A DNA stretch of 64,000 nt from Streptomyces sp. 130 (GTDB lineage: Bacteria > Actinomycetota > Actinomycetes > Streptomycetales > Streptomycetaceae): NCBI RefSeq assembly GCF_007096885.1, contig NZ_VJNO01000001.1, forward strand, positions 248,001 to 312,000. Direction: 5' to 3'. Shown one piece after another: positions 25,283 through 35,177 of this stretch. Both the position numbers and the translations under genes were made by a program. The notes under the pieces are model-generated. The model worked only from the letters and a program-made list of their open reading frames with translations. It was not told the DNA's origin and made no database searches. Each line of letters starts with the position of its first letter. Positions within the stretch are counted from its first letter, which is position 1.

Positions 25283-26494
25283 TCAGGCTGTCGCGTCGGC
25301 GTACACCCCGTCGTCGCAGGTGCTGTCGGCCGGTGCGCAGGTCACCGACGTATATGCGCCAACGCCGATCGCGGCGAAGTTCTCCAGGCTCTCGGTGCCC
25401 GGCTCGAAGTAGCCGCTGTGGCCGACCGCGCCGTCCGCCGAGACGACCCGGGCGCCGAAGCCGTGGTCCACCGGATCGGCGCCGTGCCCGAGGCCCCCGA
25501 ACTCCAGGTTCGGCACGTCCTCGATCCAGTCGTCGCTGTCCCGCATCGCCCACACGCGCGCCCGGGTGTGCAGCTGCCCGGCGTTGTCCGCCCGCATGCC
25601 CGGACTGCCGGCCACGGCGATGTCCTCGACCCGGCCGGGCAGCCTGCTCGCGGCGACCCCGCACAGCACGGAGCCGTAGCTGTGGCAGAACAGTGAGACG
25701 GGCGCCGGTCCCGGGAGGGCCCGCACGAGCGCGTCGAGCCGGACCGCCCCGCGCTCGGCGAGGTTGCCGAGCGCGGCGTCCATGCCGATGCCGACGGGCG
25801 TGGTGTAGTCGGCCCAGGCGATGACGGCGGTGCGCACCGAGGGACTCGCGGCGCGCTCGGCGGCGTACAGCGACTTCGCCATGCCGACGGGCGCGGCGTT
25901 GGACTTGGCGCCGGTGCGTTCCAGGGTCAGCAGGTTCGTGTCCACGCCGGGCACGACGAGCGAGATGCGCCGCGCCCGGTCCAGGTCGCCGAAGACCTCG
26001 GCGGCGAGGCCGCGCCCCGACGGGTCGAAGGCCAGGAAGTGGCGGTCGCGGGCGAGCATCGACCGGAAGCGGTCCAGGCGGTGCCGCGCCTCGGCACGCC
26101 CGGAGGCGGAGAGTCTGGTGTCGTGGACGCGTTTGCGCTCGACCGCGCTCGCCTGCCCGATCGCCCGCCGGTTGGCGCGGTAACGGGTGGAGACGGGGGC
26201 GCCGTTGAGGTTCCCCACGACGAGCGGGTATCTGTCGGCGAGGTGTGCGCGCTGCGCGGGTGTCAGCGTGGCGAAGAAGTGCGCCAGCTTGTACGCCGGT
26301 GTGTCGGCGTCCGGCAGCGGCTGCCCCGCTATCGACCCCTTGGCCCAGGCGGCCAGCGCGAGCGCGCGGGAGTCGCTGGAGCGCTGGTGGTGCACGGCGG
26401 TCCAGCCGGTCGTCGCGAGCATCACGAGTACGACCGCGACGGCGAGCAGGGTGCGCCAGGCGGTCAGCGTGGGGGAGGAGTCGAAGGAAGTCAC
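25283..26494 (-). CDS. DUF1023 alpha/beta hydrolase, membrane anchored
   Basis: 403 aa. An N-terminal membrane helix lies at residues 13-35 (WRTLLAVAVVLVMLATTGW). The C-terminal half is an alpha/beta hydrolase with nucleophile elbow LFCHSYGSVLCG and DUF1023 motifs (VPGVDTNLLTLERT, VAGSPGM, ending GHSGYFEPGTESLENFA with the catalytic His). The active domain would lie outside the membrane. GTG 26492-26494 is taken as start; on the minus strand TAGGGT lies 8 nt ahead of it. Substrate unknown. Confidence 0.88.
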   Translation of the reverse strand: MTSFDSSPTLTAWRTLLAVAVVLVMLATTGWTAVHHQRSSDSRALALAAWAKGSIAGQPLPDADTPAYKLAHFFATLTPAQRAHLADRYPLVVGNLNGAPVSTRYRANRRAIGQASAVERKRVHDTRLSASGRAEARHRLDRFRSMLARDRHFLAFDPSGRGLAAEVFGDLDRARRISLVVPGVDTNLLTLERTGAKSNAAPVGMAKSLYAAERAASPSVRTAVIAWADYTTPVGIGMDAALGNLAERGAVRLDALVRALPGPAPVSLFCHSYGSVLCGVAASRLPGRVEDIAVAGSPGMRADNAGQLHTRARVWAMRDSDDWIEDVPNLEFGGLGHGADPVDHGFGARVVSADGAVGHSGYFEPGTESLENFAAIGVGAYTSVTCAPADSTCDDGVYADATA

Positions 26495-26773
26495 TCCGGA
26501 CCACCCTAGGAGACGGGCAGAGCCCGTCCGGGGGCGGGGTGACGCACATCACCCGACTGTGCGGAAGGACACGGTGCTCGCCTCACCGTGAGTACGGCCT
26601 TCCGGCACGCTCCGCGCCCTTCGCGTCAACTCTGTGGGGGCTGTCACCTGTCAGGGTGGACTCTGCCCTCGACCCTTCCGATTACTCTCCGTAACGGCGC
26701 AGGGTGGTTGCCGGGAGATCCACATCGGTGGACACCAGCATCAGCGCTTTCATCACACGGGGGTTCAACTCGC

Positions 26774-27157
26774 ATGCGCAAGACCGTCGCCGCGGCCTTC
26801 CTGGCCGTCACCGCCCTGTTCCTGCTCGCACCCACCGGGGCCGCCACGCCCGGGAGGGCCGCCGCACCCGTCTCCCTGGGGGACTGCGCGAGCGGGCAGC
26901 TCTGCCTCTGGGCGAAGCCCGACTTCACCGGCGCCCGGCAGACCCACGAGCTGTCGACCATCGACATCGAGAGCTGTGTCCCGCTGAAACCCGGCACCAC
27001 CGCCCAGGCCCTGGCCAACCGCACCGGCCGGCCCGTCACCACCTACCAGTCCGCCGAGTGCGCGGAGACCGGCGAGTTCGAGACGTACCCGGGCGGGGGC
27101 ACCTGGCTGCCGCGCTCGCCCTACCAGGTCCGCGCCTTCAAGGTGTGGGAAAACTGA
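26774..27157 (+). CDS. Secreted peptidase inhibitor I36-like (beta/gamma-crystallin) protein
   Basis: 127 aa. A Sec signal peptide spans residues 1-30 (RKTVAAAFLAVTALFLLAPTGAA). The mature domain (LCLWAKPDFTGARQTHEL ... ALANRTGRPVTTYQSAEC ... GGGTWLPRSPYQVRAFKVW) matches the I36 inhibitor family typified by SMI from S. nigrescens, a metalloprotease inhibitor with a crystallin fold. Four cysteines probably form two disulfides. No strong ribosome site precedes the ATG. Confidence 0.85.
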   Translation: MRKTVAAAFLAVTALFLLAPTGAATPGRAAAPVSLGDCASGQLCLWAKPDFTGARQTHELSTIDIESCVPLKPGTTAQALANRTGRPVTTYQSAECAETGEFETYPGGGTWLPRSPYQVRAFKVWEN

Positions 27158-27237
27158 CCGGGCCCGGACGCGCCGCGGGGCGGCGGCACCCTTCCCGGGT
27201 CCCGCCACCCCGCACCGGGCCGGTCTCCGTGCCCGCG

Positions 27238-29979
27238 TTACGCGTCGCCGCCGGCGGCCCCCGGATCGGCCGAGGCCACGTCCAGCAGCTCGTAGCGGTC
27301 GACCGCCGTCTTCAGCGCCGACCGGTCGACCTTCCCGTCCTTAGCCAGCTCGGTGAGCACCGCGAGCACGATCGACTGCGCGTCGATGTGGAAGTACCGC
27401 CGTGCCGCGCCCCGGGTGTCCGCGAACCCGAATCCGTCCGCACCCAGCGACTGGTACGCACCGGGCACCCAGCGGGCGATCTGGTCCGGCACGGACCGCA
27501 TCCAGTCCGACACCGCCACGAACGGCCCCTGCGCCCCGGACAGCTTGCGCGTCACGTACGGCACGCGCTGCTCCTCCTCCGGGTGCAGCAGGTTGTACCG
27601 CTCCACGTCCACGGCCTCGCGCCGCAGCTCGTTCCAGGAGGTCGCCGACCAGACGTCCGCCTTCACGTTCCACTCGTCGGCGAGGATGCGCTGCGCCTCG
27701 ACCGCCCACGGCACCGCCACACCGGACGCCAGGATCTGGGCCGGGATGGCGCCCTTCTCCCCGGCGCTGTAGCGGTAGACGCCCTTCAGAATGCCCTCGA
27801 CGTCGACATCGGCGGGCTCCGCCGGGTGCTGGATCGGCTCGTTGTAGACGGTGAGGTAGTAGAAGACGTCCTCGTTCTCCTCGGGGGTCCCGCCGTACAT
27901 CCGGCGCAGACCGTCCTGCACGATGTGCGCGATCTCGTAGCCGAACGCCGGGTCGTAGGCCACGCAGGCCGGGTTGGTCGACGCCAGCAGCTGCGAGTGC
28001 CCGTCGGCGTGCTGGAGCCCCTCGCCGGTCAGCGTCGTCCGGCCGGCGGTCGCGCCCAGCACGAAGCCGCGCGCCAGCTGGTCCGCCATCTGCCAGAACT
28101 GGTCACCGGTGCGCTGGAAGCCGAACATCGAGTAGAAGACGTACACCGGGATGAGCGGCTCGCCATGGGTCGCGTAGGCGGAGCCCGCCGCGACCAGCGA
28201 GGCCGTGCAGCCCGCCTCCGAGATGCCGTCGTGCAGCATCTGCCCGGTCGGCGACTCCTTGTACGCGAGCAGCAGATCGCGGTCCACCGACTCGTACTGC
28301 TGCCCGAGCGGGTTGTAGATCTTCGCGCTCGGGAAGAAGGCGTCCATGCCGAACGTGCGGTACTCGTCGGGCGCGATCAGCACGAAGCGCTTGCCGATCT
28401 CCTTGTCCCGCATGAGGTCCTTCAGGATGCGGACGAACGCCATGGTGGTGGCGATCGACTGCTGACCCGAGCCCTTCTTCGCCGTCGCGTACGTCTTGTC
28501 CCCGGGCAGCGGCAGGGGCTTCGCGCGCACCACACGGGTCGGGACATAACCACCCAGACCCTTGCGGCGGTCGTGCATGTACTGGATCTCCTCCGAGTCG
28601 CGGCCCGGGTGGTAATACGGCGGGTTGCCGTCCTCCAGCTCCTTGTCCGCGATCGGGATGTGCAGCCGGTCCCGGAACCGCTTCAGGTCCTCGGCCGTGA
28701 GCTTCTTCATCTGGTGGGTCGCGTTGCGCCCCTCGAAGTTCGGCCCGAGGGTCCAGCCCTTGACCGTCTGCGCCAGGATCACCGTCGGCTGGCCCTTGTG
28801 GGCCTTGGCCGCCGCATAGGCCGCGTACACCTTGCGGTGGTCGTGACCGCCGCGGCCCAGGTGCAGGATCTGCTGGTCGGTCATGTCCTTGACCATCTCG
28901 CGCAGCCTCGGGTCGTCCCCGAAGAAGTGCTCCCGGATGTACGCGCCGGTCTCCGTCGCGTAGGTCTGGAACTGCCCGTCCGGCGTGGTGTTCAGCTTGT
29001 TGACCAGGATGCCCGTGCGGTCCTGCGCCAGCAGCGGGTCCCAGGACCGGTCCCAGACCAGCTTGATCACGTTCCACCCGGCACCCCGGAACTGGGACTC
29101 CAGCTCCTGGATGACCTTGCCGTTGCCGCGCACCGGGCCGTCGAGGCGCTGGAGGTTGCAGTTGACGACGAAGGTCAGGTTGTCCAGGCCCTCCCGCGCG
29201 GCGATGGACAGCTGGCCGAGCGACTCCGGCTCGTCCATCTCACCGTCACCGAGATACGCCCACACATGCGAGTTCGACGTGTCGGCGAGGCCGCGCGCCT
29301 CCATGTAGCGGTTCATCCGCGCCTGGTAGATCGCGCCGAGCGGGCCCAGGCCCATCGACACCGTCGGGAACTCCCAGAAGTCCGGCATCAGCCGCGGGTG
29401 CGGATAGCTGGACAGCCCGTTCGGCGCCTTCGACTTCTCCTGGCGGAACGCGTCGAGCTGCGCCTCGCTCAGCCGGTCCAGCAGGAAGGCGCGGGCGTAG
29501 ATCCCGGGCGAGGCATGCCCCTGGAAGAAGATCTGGTCGCCGCCCAGACCGTCGTCCTTGCCCCGGAAGAAGTGGTTGAAGCCGACGTCGTACAACGAGG
29601 CGGAGGAGGCGAAGGTGGCGATGTGACCGCCCACGCCGATCCCCGGACGCTGGGCGCGCGAGACCATCACGGCCGCGTTCCAGCGGGTCGCGTTGAGGAT
29701 CTTGCGCTCGATCTCCTCGTCGCCGGGGAAGAACGGCTCGTCCTTCGTCGCGATCGTGTTGACGTAGTCCGTGCTGCGCATCTCCGGCACGGCGACGCGC
29801 TTCTCGCGCGCTCGCTCGATGAGCCGGAGCATGAGATAGCGGGCCCGCTCACGGCCTCGCTCGTCGACGGCGGCGTCGAGGGAGTCGAGCCATTCCTGGG
29901 TCTCTTCGGGATCAAAATCCGGGACCTGACTCGGAAGGCCGCCAATGATGATCGGGTTGCGATCGGATCCGGAAGCCAC
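27238..29979 (-). CDS. aceE: Pyruvate dehydrogenase E1 component, homodimeric type
   Basis: 913 aa, the typical length for the single-chain AceE. Thiamine diphosphate motif [10 protein letters not shown] ... [14 protein letters not shown] lies at about 245-290. The central pyrimidine domain and the C-terminal transketolase-like domain are complete ([21 protein letters not shown]). It decarboxylates pyruvate and passes acetyl groups to the E2 lipoyl domain. Start GTG 29977-29979 follows GAAGGAAC. E2 and E3 genes are not adjacent, which is normal in actinobacteria. It is divergent from the DUF3052 gene over a 538-bp regulatory region. Confidence 0.98.
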   Translation of the reverse strand: MASGSDRNPIIIGGLPSQVPDFDPEETQEWLDSLDAAVDERGRERARYLMLRLIERAREKRVAVPEMRSTDYVNTIATKDEPFFPGDEEIERKILNATRWNAAVMVSRAQRPGIGVGGHIATFASSASLYDVGFNHFFRGKDDGLGGDQIFFQGHASPGIYARAFLLDRLSEAQLDAFRQEKSKAPNGLSSYPHPRLMPDFWEFPTVSMGLGPLGAIYQARMNRYMEARGLADTSNSHVWAYLGDGEMDEPESLGQLSIAAREGLDNLTFVVNCNLQRLDGPVRGNGKVIQELESQFRGAGWNVIKLVWDRSWDPLLAQDRTGILVNKLNTTPDGQFQTYATETGAYIREHFFGDDPRLREMVKDMTDQQILHLGRGGHDHRKVYAAYAAAKAHKGQPTVILAQTVKGWTLGPNFEGRNATHQMKKLTAEDLKRFRDRLHIPIADKELEDGNPPYYHPGRDSEEIQYMHDRRKGLGGYVPTRVVRAKPLPLPGDKTYATAKKGSGQQSIATTMAFVRILKDLMRDKEIGKRFVLIAPDEYRTFGMDAFFPSAKIYNPLGQQYESVDRDLLLAYKESPTGQMLHDGISEAGCTASLVAAGSAYATHGEPLIPVYVFYSMFGFQRTGDQFWQMADQLARGFVLGATAGRTTLTGEGLQHADGHSQLLASTNPACVAYDPAFGYEIAHIVQDGLRRMYGGTPEENEDVFYYLTVYNEPIQHPAEPADVDVEGILKGVYRYSAGEKGAIPAQILASGVAVPWAVEAQRILADEWNVKADVWSATSWNELRREAVDVERYNLLHPEEEQRVPYVTRKLSGAQGPFVAVSDWMRSVPDQIARWVPGAYQSLGADGFGFADTRGAARRYFHIDAQSIVLAVLTELAKDGKVDRSALKTAVDRYELLDVASADPGAAGGDA

Positions 29980-30517
29980 GCTGTTCCTTCGCTGTTCGGT
30001 GCTGCGCTTCGGGGCCTGTTACGGGAGCCTGCCCCCGGACGTGAGGTACGTGTACGCCAACCCATCGTGTACCGCTGAAACGCGTACGTCATCTCTACCG
30101 AGAGGTAACCGCGAACGCGCCCCCGGCCCGGTTCCGCCGGGGCGGATGGACGGCCGTCGAGTGGGTATCGGTGCGGGCAGAAGGTCTCGGACAGGATGGG
30201 GCAGGAAGGGTGACTGGTAACGGAACGCCACCATACGCCCAAGGTGTGCAAGTGTTCCCAAAGGCTGCTCGGCTCCGAATGCCGGACCGAAACGGCATAA
30301 GCTGTCCAAGGACGTAGGACGCGACAGAAGCGGAGGAGGACGCGGGCCCCTGCGAGGGACTGCCTGAAGGACGGCGACGTGACAGGAAACGTCACCGTTT
30401 AGGCGGTCTCGCACGCTGGGTACTTGCGCGATCCGCCGCTCCCGTGTGGACTACGGCCAACGCCCCGCGCACGCGCGTGGCTGAAGCATTTTCCGAAACA
30501 TGATCAGGAGGCAACCC
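29980..30517. promoter_or_regulatory. Long divergent intergenic region of aceE and DUF3052
   Basis: 538 bp without a convincing gene. It contains several inverted repeats: CTCTACCGAGAG at 30097-30108 near the aceE side; GTGAC(N7)GTCAC at 30379-30395; and ACCG(N6)CGGT at 30394-30407. Promoters for both genes must lie here; I cannot fix the hexamers with confidence. The repeats are candidate regulator sites for control of pyruvate dehydrogenase. Confidence 0.5.
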
Positions 30518-30955
30518 GTGAGCGCGACCGCGGACCACGCGGAGGAGCGGACCAACCCGGCGGCACGCCTGGGGTTCGAGCCCGGACAGGTGGTCCAGGA
30601 GATCGGCTACGACGACGACGTCGAGCTGGAGCTCCGTGAGGGCATTGAGGCCATTACCGGCCAGGACCTCGTGGACGAGGACTACGACGACATCGCTGAC
30701 GTCGTCCTGCTGTGGTTCCGCGACGAGGACGGCGACCTTACGGACGCGCTGGTGGATGCCCTCGGTCTGCTCGAGGACGGCGGCGTGGTCTGGCTGATGA
30801 CGCCCAAGACCGGCCGTGACGGATACGTCGAGCCGAGCGACATCAACGAGGCCGCCCAGACCGCCGGGCTCGCCCAGACCAAGAGCGTCAACGCGGGCAA
30901 GGACTGGTCGGGAAGCCGTCTCGTCACGCCCAAAGCGGCCAAGGCCAAGCGCTGA
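30518..30955 (+). CDS. DUF3052 family protein
   Basis: 145 aa, acidic, conserved in actinobacteria next to aceE (also in mycobacteria). Core motifs: [44 protein letters not shown] and [19 protein letters not shown]. The GTG at 30518 has a CAGGAGG site at 30505-30511. Function unknown; the fixed linkage suggests a role in pyruvate metabolism or its control. It is followed by a strong terminator. Confidence 0.93.
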   Translation: MSATADHAEERTNPAARLGFEPGQVVQEIGYDDDVELELREGIEAITGQDLVDEDYDDIADVVLLWFRDEDGDLTDALVDALGLLEDGGVVWLMTPKTGRDGYVEPSDINEAAQTAGLAQTKSVNAGKDWSGSRLVTPKAAKAKR

Positions 30956-30969
30956 CCCCACCAACCCCT

Positions 30970-31008
30970 GAAGGCCCCCGACAGGCATCGTGCCGGCCGG
31001 GGGCCTTC
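30970..31008 (+). terminator. Stem-loop terminator after the DUF3052 gene
   Basis: GAAGGCCCCCG (30970-30980) pairs perfectly with CGGGGGCCTTC (30998-31008) around a 17-nt loop. Confidence 0.85.
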
Positions 31009-31167
31009 GTGCATCTCTCGTACATGCGTGTCCCGGTTGCCCAGTGGCTTGATCCGCGCGTACGCGGGAAGCTTTCCCGGGCGCCGCGCGGGCGCGCGGG
31101 GGGTCTGCGTAGGGTGGGGGTCACCCGGACAGCCCAGCCCGGTGACGTAGCGAAGGGACGCGTTTTC

Positions 31168-31626
31168 ATGGCGATCGAGGTCGGCACCCAGGCCCCGGAT
31201 TTCGAGCTGAAGGACAACCACGGCCGGACCGTGAAGCTCTCCGACTTCCGCGGCGAGAAGAACGTGGTGCTGCTGTTCTACCCGTTCGCCTTCACCGGCG
31301 TCTGCACGGGTGAGCTGTGTGCGCTGCGCGACGAGCTGCCCACGTTCGAGAACGACGACACGCAGCTGCTGGCCGTGTCCAACGACTCGATCCACACCCT
31401 GCGCGTCTTCGCCGAGCAGGAGGGCCTGGAGTACCCGCTGCTCTCCGACTTCTGGCCGCACGGCGAGACCTCGCGGGCCTACGGCGTCTTCGACGAGGAC
31501 AAGGGCTGCGCGGTGCGCGGCACCTTCATCATCGACAAGGAGGGCGTGGTGCGCTGGACGGTCGTCAACGGCCTGCCCGACGCGCGCGACCTCAACGACT
31601 ACGTCAAGGCGCTCGGCGCCCTCTGA
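31168..31626 (+). CDS. ahpE: Peroxiredoxin, AhpE type
   Basis: 152 aa thioredoxin-fold peroxidase. Peroxidatic Cys46 lies in [15 protein letters not shown], with a second cysteine at 51 as in many AhpE proteins. It reduces peroxides and peroxynitrite in the cytosol. The ATG at 31168 has AAGGGACG about 10 nt upstream. It stands at the head of the Ter stress region, between DUF3052 and the first terD gene, but has its own upstream gap of 159 nt. Confidence 0.92.
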   Translation: MAIEVGTQAPDFELKDNHGRTVKLSDFRGEKNVVLLFYPFAFTGVCTGELCALRDELPTFENDDTQLLAVSNDSIHTLRVFAEQEGLEYPLLSDFWPHGETSRAYGVFDEDKGCAVRGTFIIDKEGVVRWTVVNGLPDARDLNDYVKALGAL

Positions 31627-31775
31627 TCCCGCTTCGGGCGGATCGCGGGCCGAACCGGGGCGGAAAGCCTGTTTCGGCCGGGAACCGGTCACTAGGATCC
31701 ACTCGTTGATCGGATGTCAACACGACGTGGAGGCGCCGGCACCGGCCGGCCCCCAAGAAACCAATGGGAGGACTC

Positions 31776-32351
31776 GTGGGAGTCAGCCTCAGCAAGGGCG
31801 GCAACGTCTCGCTGACCAAGGCCGCGCCCAACCTGACCGCGGTCATCGTGGGTCTCGGCTGGGACGCCCGTACCACCACCGGCGGGGACTTCGACCTCGA
31901 CGCCAGTGCGCTGCTGACGAACGCCGAGGGCAAGGTCGCCAACGACGGCAACTTCGTCTTCTTCAACAACCTCAAGAGCCCCGACGGCTCCGTCGAGCAC
32001 ACCGGTGACAACCTCACCGGTGAGGGCGAGGGCGACGACGAGGTCATCAAGGTCAACCTGGCCACGGTCCCGGCCGACGTCGACAAGATCGTCTTCCCGG
32101 TCTCGATCTACGAGGCCGAGACCCGCCAGCAGAGCTTCGGCCAGGTCCGCAACGCGTACATCCGCGTCGTCAACCAGGCCGACAACAGCGAGCTCGCGCG
32201 CTACGACCTGTCCGAGGACGCCTCGACCGAGACCGCCATGGTCTTCGGCGAGCTGTACCGCAACGGCGCGGAGTGGAAGTTCCGTGCCATCGGCCAGGGC
32301 TACGCCTCCGGTCTGCGCGGCATCGCGCAGGACTTCGGCGTCAACGTCTGA
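31776..32351 (+). CDS. terD: TerD family calcium-binding stress protein (copy 1)
   Basis: 191 aa, the usual TerD length. The two Ca-binding loops show [10 protein letters not shown] (about 39-48) and [22 protein letters not shown] (about 69-90), rich in Asp and Gly. [33 protein letters not shown] tail is typical. TerD proteins act with TerC-like membrane proteins in tellurite, phage, colicin and metal stress; in Streptomyces they also affect differentiation. The GTG at 31776 has GGGAGGA upstream. The next copy is about 75 percent similar by eye. Confidence 0.96.
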   Translation: MGVSLSKGGNVSLTKAAPNLTAVIVGLGWDARTTTGGDFDLDASALLTNAEGKVANDGNFVFFNNLKSPDGSVEHTGDNLTGEGEGDDEVIKVNLATVPADVDKIVFPVSIYEAETRQQSFGQVRNAYIRVVNQADNSELARYDLSEDASTETAMVFGELYRNGAEWKFRAIGQGYASGLRGIAQDFGVNV

Positions 32352-32387
32352 CCTGCCCGGGGCCCCGGCCCCGGCACCAGCTTCTTC

Positions 32388-32418
32388 GTCCGGCGCCGCA
32401 CCACGTGCGGCGCCGGAC
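32388..32418 (+). terminator. Perfect stem-loop between the two terD copies
   Basis: GTCCGGCGCCGCA pairs with TGCGGCGCCGGAC around a 5-nt loop. No T-run follows, so it may be a terminator or an attenuator that lowers expression of the second copy. Confidence 0.75.
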
Positions 32419-32509
32419 GCGCACGACGGACAGTTCTTCCGGCCGCACGGGGCCGGCCGGCGGCTCCGTCCGGTACAAAGACGCTTCACAGACTCGGGGA
32501 GGACACACC

Positions 32510-33085
32510 ATGGGCGTCACGCTCGCCAAGGGAGGCAACGTCTCCCTCTCCAAGGCCGCACCCAATCTCACCCAGGTGCTGGTCGGGCTCGGCTGGGACG
32601 CACGATCCACGACGGGGGCCGACTTCGACCTGGACGCCAGCGCGCTGCTGTGCCAGTCGGGCCGGGTCCTCGGTGACGAGTGGTTCGTGTTCTACAACAA
32701 CCTCACGAGCCCGGACGGCTCCGTCGAGCACACCGGTGACAACCTCACGGGTGAGGGCGACGGCGACGACGAGTCGCTCATCGTGAACCTCACGCAGGTG
32801 CCGGCCCACTGCGACAAGATCGTCTTTCCGGTCTCCATTCACGAGGCCGACAATCGCGGCCAGACATTCGGCCAGGTCAGCAACGCCTTCATCCGCGTCG
32901 TCAATCAGGCCGACGGCCAGGAACTCGCGCGCTACGACCTCACCGAGGACGCCTCCACGGAGACCGCGATGATCTTCGGCGAGCTCTACCGCTACAACGG
33001 CGAGTGGAAGTTCCGTGCGGTGGGTCAGGGGTACGCATCGGGGCTCCGGGGCATCGCTCTAGACTTCGGGGTCAACGTTTCGTAA
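32510..33085 (+). CDS. terD: TerD family calcium-binding stress protein (copy 2)
   Basis: 191 aa paralogue of copy 1 with the same Ca loops ([10 protein letters not shown] and [22 protein letters not shown]). It differs by two cysteines (LLCQSG and AHCDK) that copy 1 lacks, so it may respond to thiol stress. ATG 32510 follows GGGGAGGA. It is 70 nt before the DUF475 gene and probably cotranscribed with it. Confidence 0.96.
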   Translation: MGVTLAKGGNVSLSKAAPNLTQVLVGLGWDARSTTGADFDLDASALLCQSGRVLGDEWFVFYNNLTSPDGSVEHTGDNLTGEGDGDDESLIVNLTQVPAHCDKIVFPVSIHEADNRGQTFGQVSNAFIRVVNQADGQELARYDLTEDASTETAMIFGELYRYNGEWKFRAVGQGYASGLRGIALDFGVNVS

Positions 33086-33155
33086 AGCCGCGCACGGCGC
33101 GGGGGAGCCCCGTGCACATCGGGGGAGACCCGTTACATACATGATGGGGTAGCCA

Positions 33156-34283
33156 GTGCTTCTGAAAACCTTCGGGTGGTCGTTCGCGATCACCGTGATC
33201 GGCCTGGTGGCCGCGTTCTTCTACGGGGGGTGGCAAGCCTTCGGCGTGGTGGCGATCCTCTCCGTCCTGGAGATCTCGCTGTCCTTCGACAACGCCGTCG
33301 TCAACGCCGGAATCCTGAAGAAGATGTCCGCCTTCTGGCAGAAGATCTTCCTCACCATCGGTGTGATCATCGCGGTCTTCGGTATGCGGCTGGTCTTCCC
33401 CGTCGTGATCGTGGCCATTACCGCGAGTCTGAACCCGGTCGACGCGATCGATCTCTCGTTCAACGACCCGGACCGCTACAAGGAACTCGTCACGGACGCC
33501 CACCCGGCGATCGCCGCGTTCGGTGGCATGTTCCTGCTCATGATCTTCCTCGACTTCATTTTCGAGGACCGTGACATCCAGTGGCTGCGCTGGCTGGAGC
33601 GCCCGCTGGCCAAGCTCGGCAAGGTCGACATGCTGTCGGTCTGCATCGCGCTCATCGTCCTGCTGATCTCCGCGATGACCGTCGCCACCCACGCCCACCA
33701 GCACGGCGGCGGGCACGTGGACAAGGCGGAGACCGTCCTGCTCTCCGGTATCGCCGGTCTGATCACGTACCTCATCGTCGGCGGGCTCTCCGGCTTCTTC
33801 GAGGACAAACTCGAAGAGGAGGAGGAGCGCGAGCACGAGGCGGAGGAAGAGGCCAAGCGGAGCGGGAAGAAGATCTCCGCGGTCGCCCTCTCCGGCAAGG
33901 CCGCCTTCTTCATGTTCCTCTACCTGGAAGTCCTCGACGCGTCCTTCTCGTTCGACGGCGTGATCGGCGCCTTCGCCATCACCAACGAGATCGTGCTCAT
34001 GGCGCTCGGCCTCGGCATCGGCGCCATGTACGTCCGTTCGCTCACGGTCTACCTGGTCCGCCAGGGCACCCTGGACGACTACGTCTACCTGGAGCACGGC
34101 GCGCACTACGCGATCGGCGCGCTGGCCGTCATCCTGCTCGTCACGATCCAGTACGAGATCAACGAGATCATCACCGGTCTCGTCGGCGTCGTCCTGATCG
34201 CCTGGTCCTTCTGGTCCTCCGTCCGCCGCAACAAGGCGCTGGAGGCCGAAGAGGGCAACAGCGAAGTGACCGCCGGGGTGTGA
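33156..34283 (+). CDS. DUF475 TerC-like integral membrane protein
   Basis: 375 aa with about nine membrane helices. TerC-like metal-site motifs occur twice: LEISLSFDNAVVNA (about 37-50) and LDASFSFDGVIGAFAITN (about 265-282), each with acidic residues inside helices. A highly charged cytoplasmic loop (residues about 218-245, runs of Glu) separates the two halves. TerC proteins form membrane complexes with TerD and are linked to metal export. The GTG at 33156 follows ATGGGG. Confidence 0.9.
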   Translation: MLLKTFGWSFAITVIGLVAAFFYGGWQAFGVVAILSVLEISLSFDNAVVNAGILKKMSAFWQKIFLTIGVIIAVFGMRLVFPVVIVAITASLNPVDAIDLSFNDPDRYKELVTDAHPAIAAFGGMFLLMIFLDFIFEDRDIQWLRWLERPLAKLGKVDMLSVCIALIVLLISAMTVATHAHQHGGGHVDKAETVLLSGIAGLITYLIVGGLSGFFEDKLEEEEEREHEAEEEAKRSGKKISAVALSGKAAFFMFLYLEVLDASFSFDGVIGAFAITNEIVLMALGLGIGAMYVRSLTVYLVRQGTLDDYVYLEHGAHYAIGALAVILLVTIQYEINEIITGLVGVVLIAWSFWSSVRRNKALEAEEGNSEVTAGV

Positions 34284-34309
34284 CCCGGTAGGAATTGAGG
34301 GAACGCTCT

Positions 34310-34375
34310 CTGCGGGGCGGCTCGTACGGCAACGGCTCCGGGACACCCCGGAGGCGGCCCGGGGCCGCCCCGCAG
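34310..34375 (+). terminator. Nested stem-loop after the DUF475 gene
   Basis: CTGCGGGGCGGC (34310-34321) pairs with GCCGCCCCGCAG (34364-34375). The 42-nt loop contains its own hairpin, CTCCGGG-acac-CCCGGAG. It may be a terminator or a structured leader for the TerA-like gene 61 nt downstream. Confidence 0.65.
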
Positions 34376-34436
34376 CGGTGCGTGCGTCGCGCGCGCCGGG
34401 TGCGACGGGTGAGGGACCGAGAGGGCGGGGTCGGGG

Positions 34437-35171
34437 ATGGCGTTCTGGAACAGCCTGTGGCCGGGGCGGGAGACACAGTTCGAGTCGGGCAGCGCGGCCA
34501 CCAACTCCATCGTGCTCACCCGGCGGCGCGCCTCGGTCTCGCTGACCAAACAGGGCGCGCTGAGCGGCAACCTGCGCGTCAACCTCTCCTGGCGCATGCG
34601 CACCTCGGACATCGGGGGCCGCTCCCGGCAGAGCGGCCGGCTGCTGCGCCCCTTCAAGCTCTTCCAGCCGGAGGCCGTCCAGGCGCACACCCAGGGCATG
34701 GTCAACGTCGACCTGGACCTCGGCTGCATGTACGAGCTGGCGGACGGCACCCGGGGCGTGGTGCAGCCCCTGGGCAACCTGCTCGGCGATCTGAACGGGC
34801 CGCCCTACATCAGGCTCAGCGGCGACGACCGCTTCGGCGCTCCTTCCGGCGAGACGCTGTACGTCAATCTCGACCAGCGCGAGCACATCAAGCGGCTGCT
34901 GTTCTTCGTCTACATCTACGACCAGACCCCCGCCTTCGACCGGACCCACGCCAAGGTGACGCTCTACCCGGGCAACGGCCCCCGCATCGAGATCGAGCTG
35001 GACGAGCGCGCCCCGCAGGCCCGCTCCTGTGCGGTGTTCACGGTGGAGAACATCAAGGACGAGCTGATCGTCCGCCGCGAGGTGAAGTTCGTCTACGGCT
35101 TCCAGTCCGAGCTGGACCGGATGTACGGCTTCGGCATGCAGTGGGGCCGCGGCTACAAGACCCGTACCTAG
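34437..35171 (+). CDS. TerA-like tellurium resistance protein
   Basis: 244 aa. The conserved TerA region starts near residue 75 (VDLDLGCMYELADGTRGVVQPLGN), with GPPYIRLSGDDRFGAPSGE, RLLFFVYIYDQTPAFDRTHAKV and a C-terminal REVKFVYGF block. It belongs to the TerD superfamily but lacks the full Ca loops. It likely acts with the TerD and DUF475 proteins. The ATG at 34437 follows GGGG. It converges with the third TerD gene. Confidence 0.88.
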   Translation: MAFWNSLWPGRETQFESGSAATNSIVLTRRRASVSLTKQGALSGNLRVNLSWRMRTSDIGGRSRQSGRLLRPFKLFQPEAVQAHTQGMVNVDLDLGCMYELADGTRGVVQPLGNLLGDLNGPPYIRLSGDDRFGAPSGETLYVNLDQREHIKRLLFFVYIYDQTPAFDRTHAKVTLYPGNGPRIEIELDERAPQARSCAVFTVENIKDELIVRREVKFVYGFQSELDRMYGFGMQWGRGYKTRT

Positions 35172-35177
35172 GCGTCC

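Noticed and set aside
31009..31090. Possible tRNA or small RNA between the DUF3052 terminator and ahpE
   Set aside because: A GGGAAGCTTTCCC palindrome is present, but no cloverleaf can be drawn and there is no anticodon loop.
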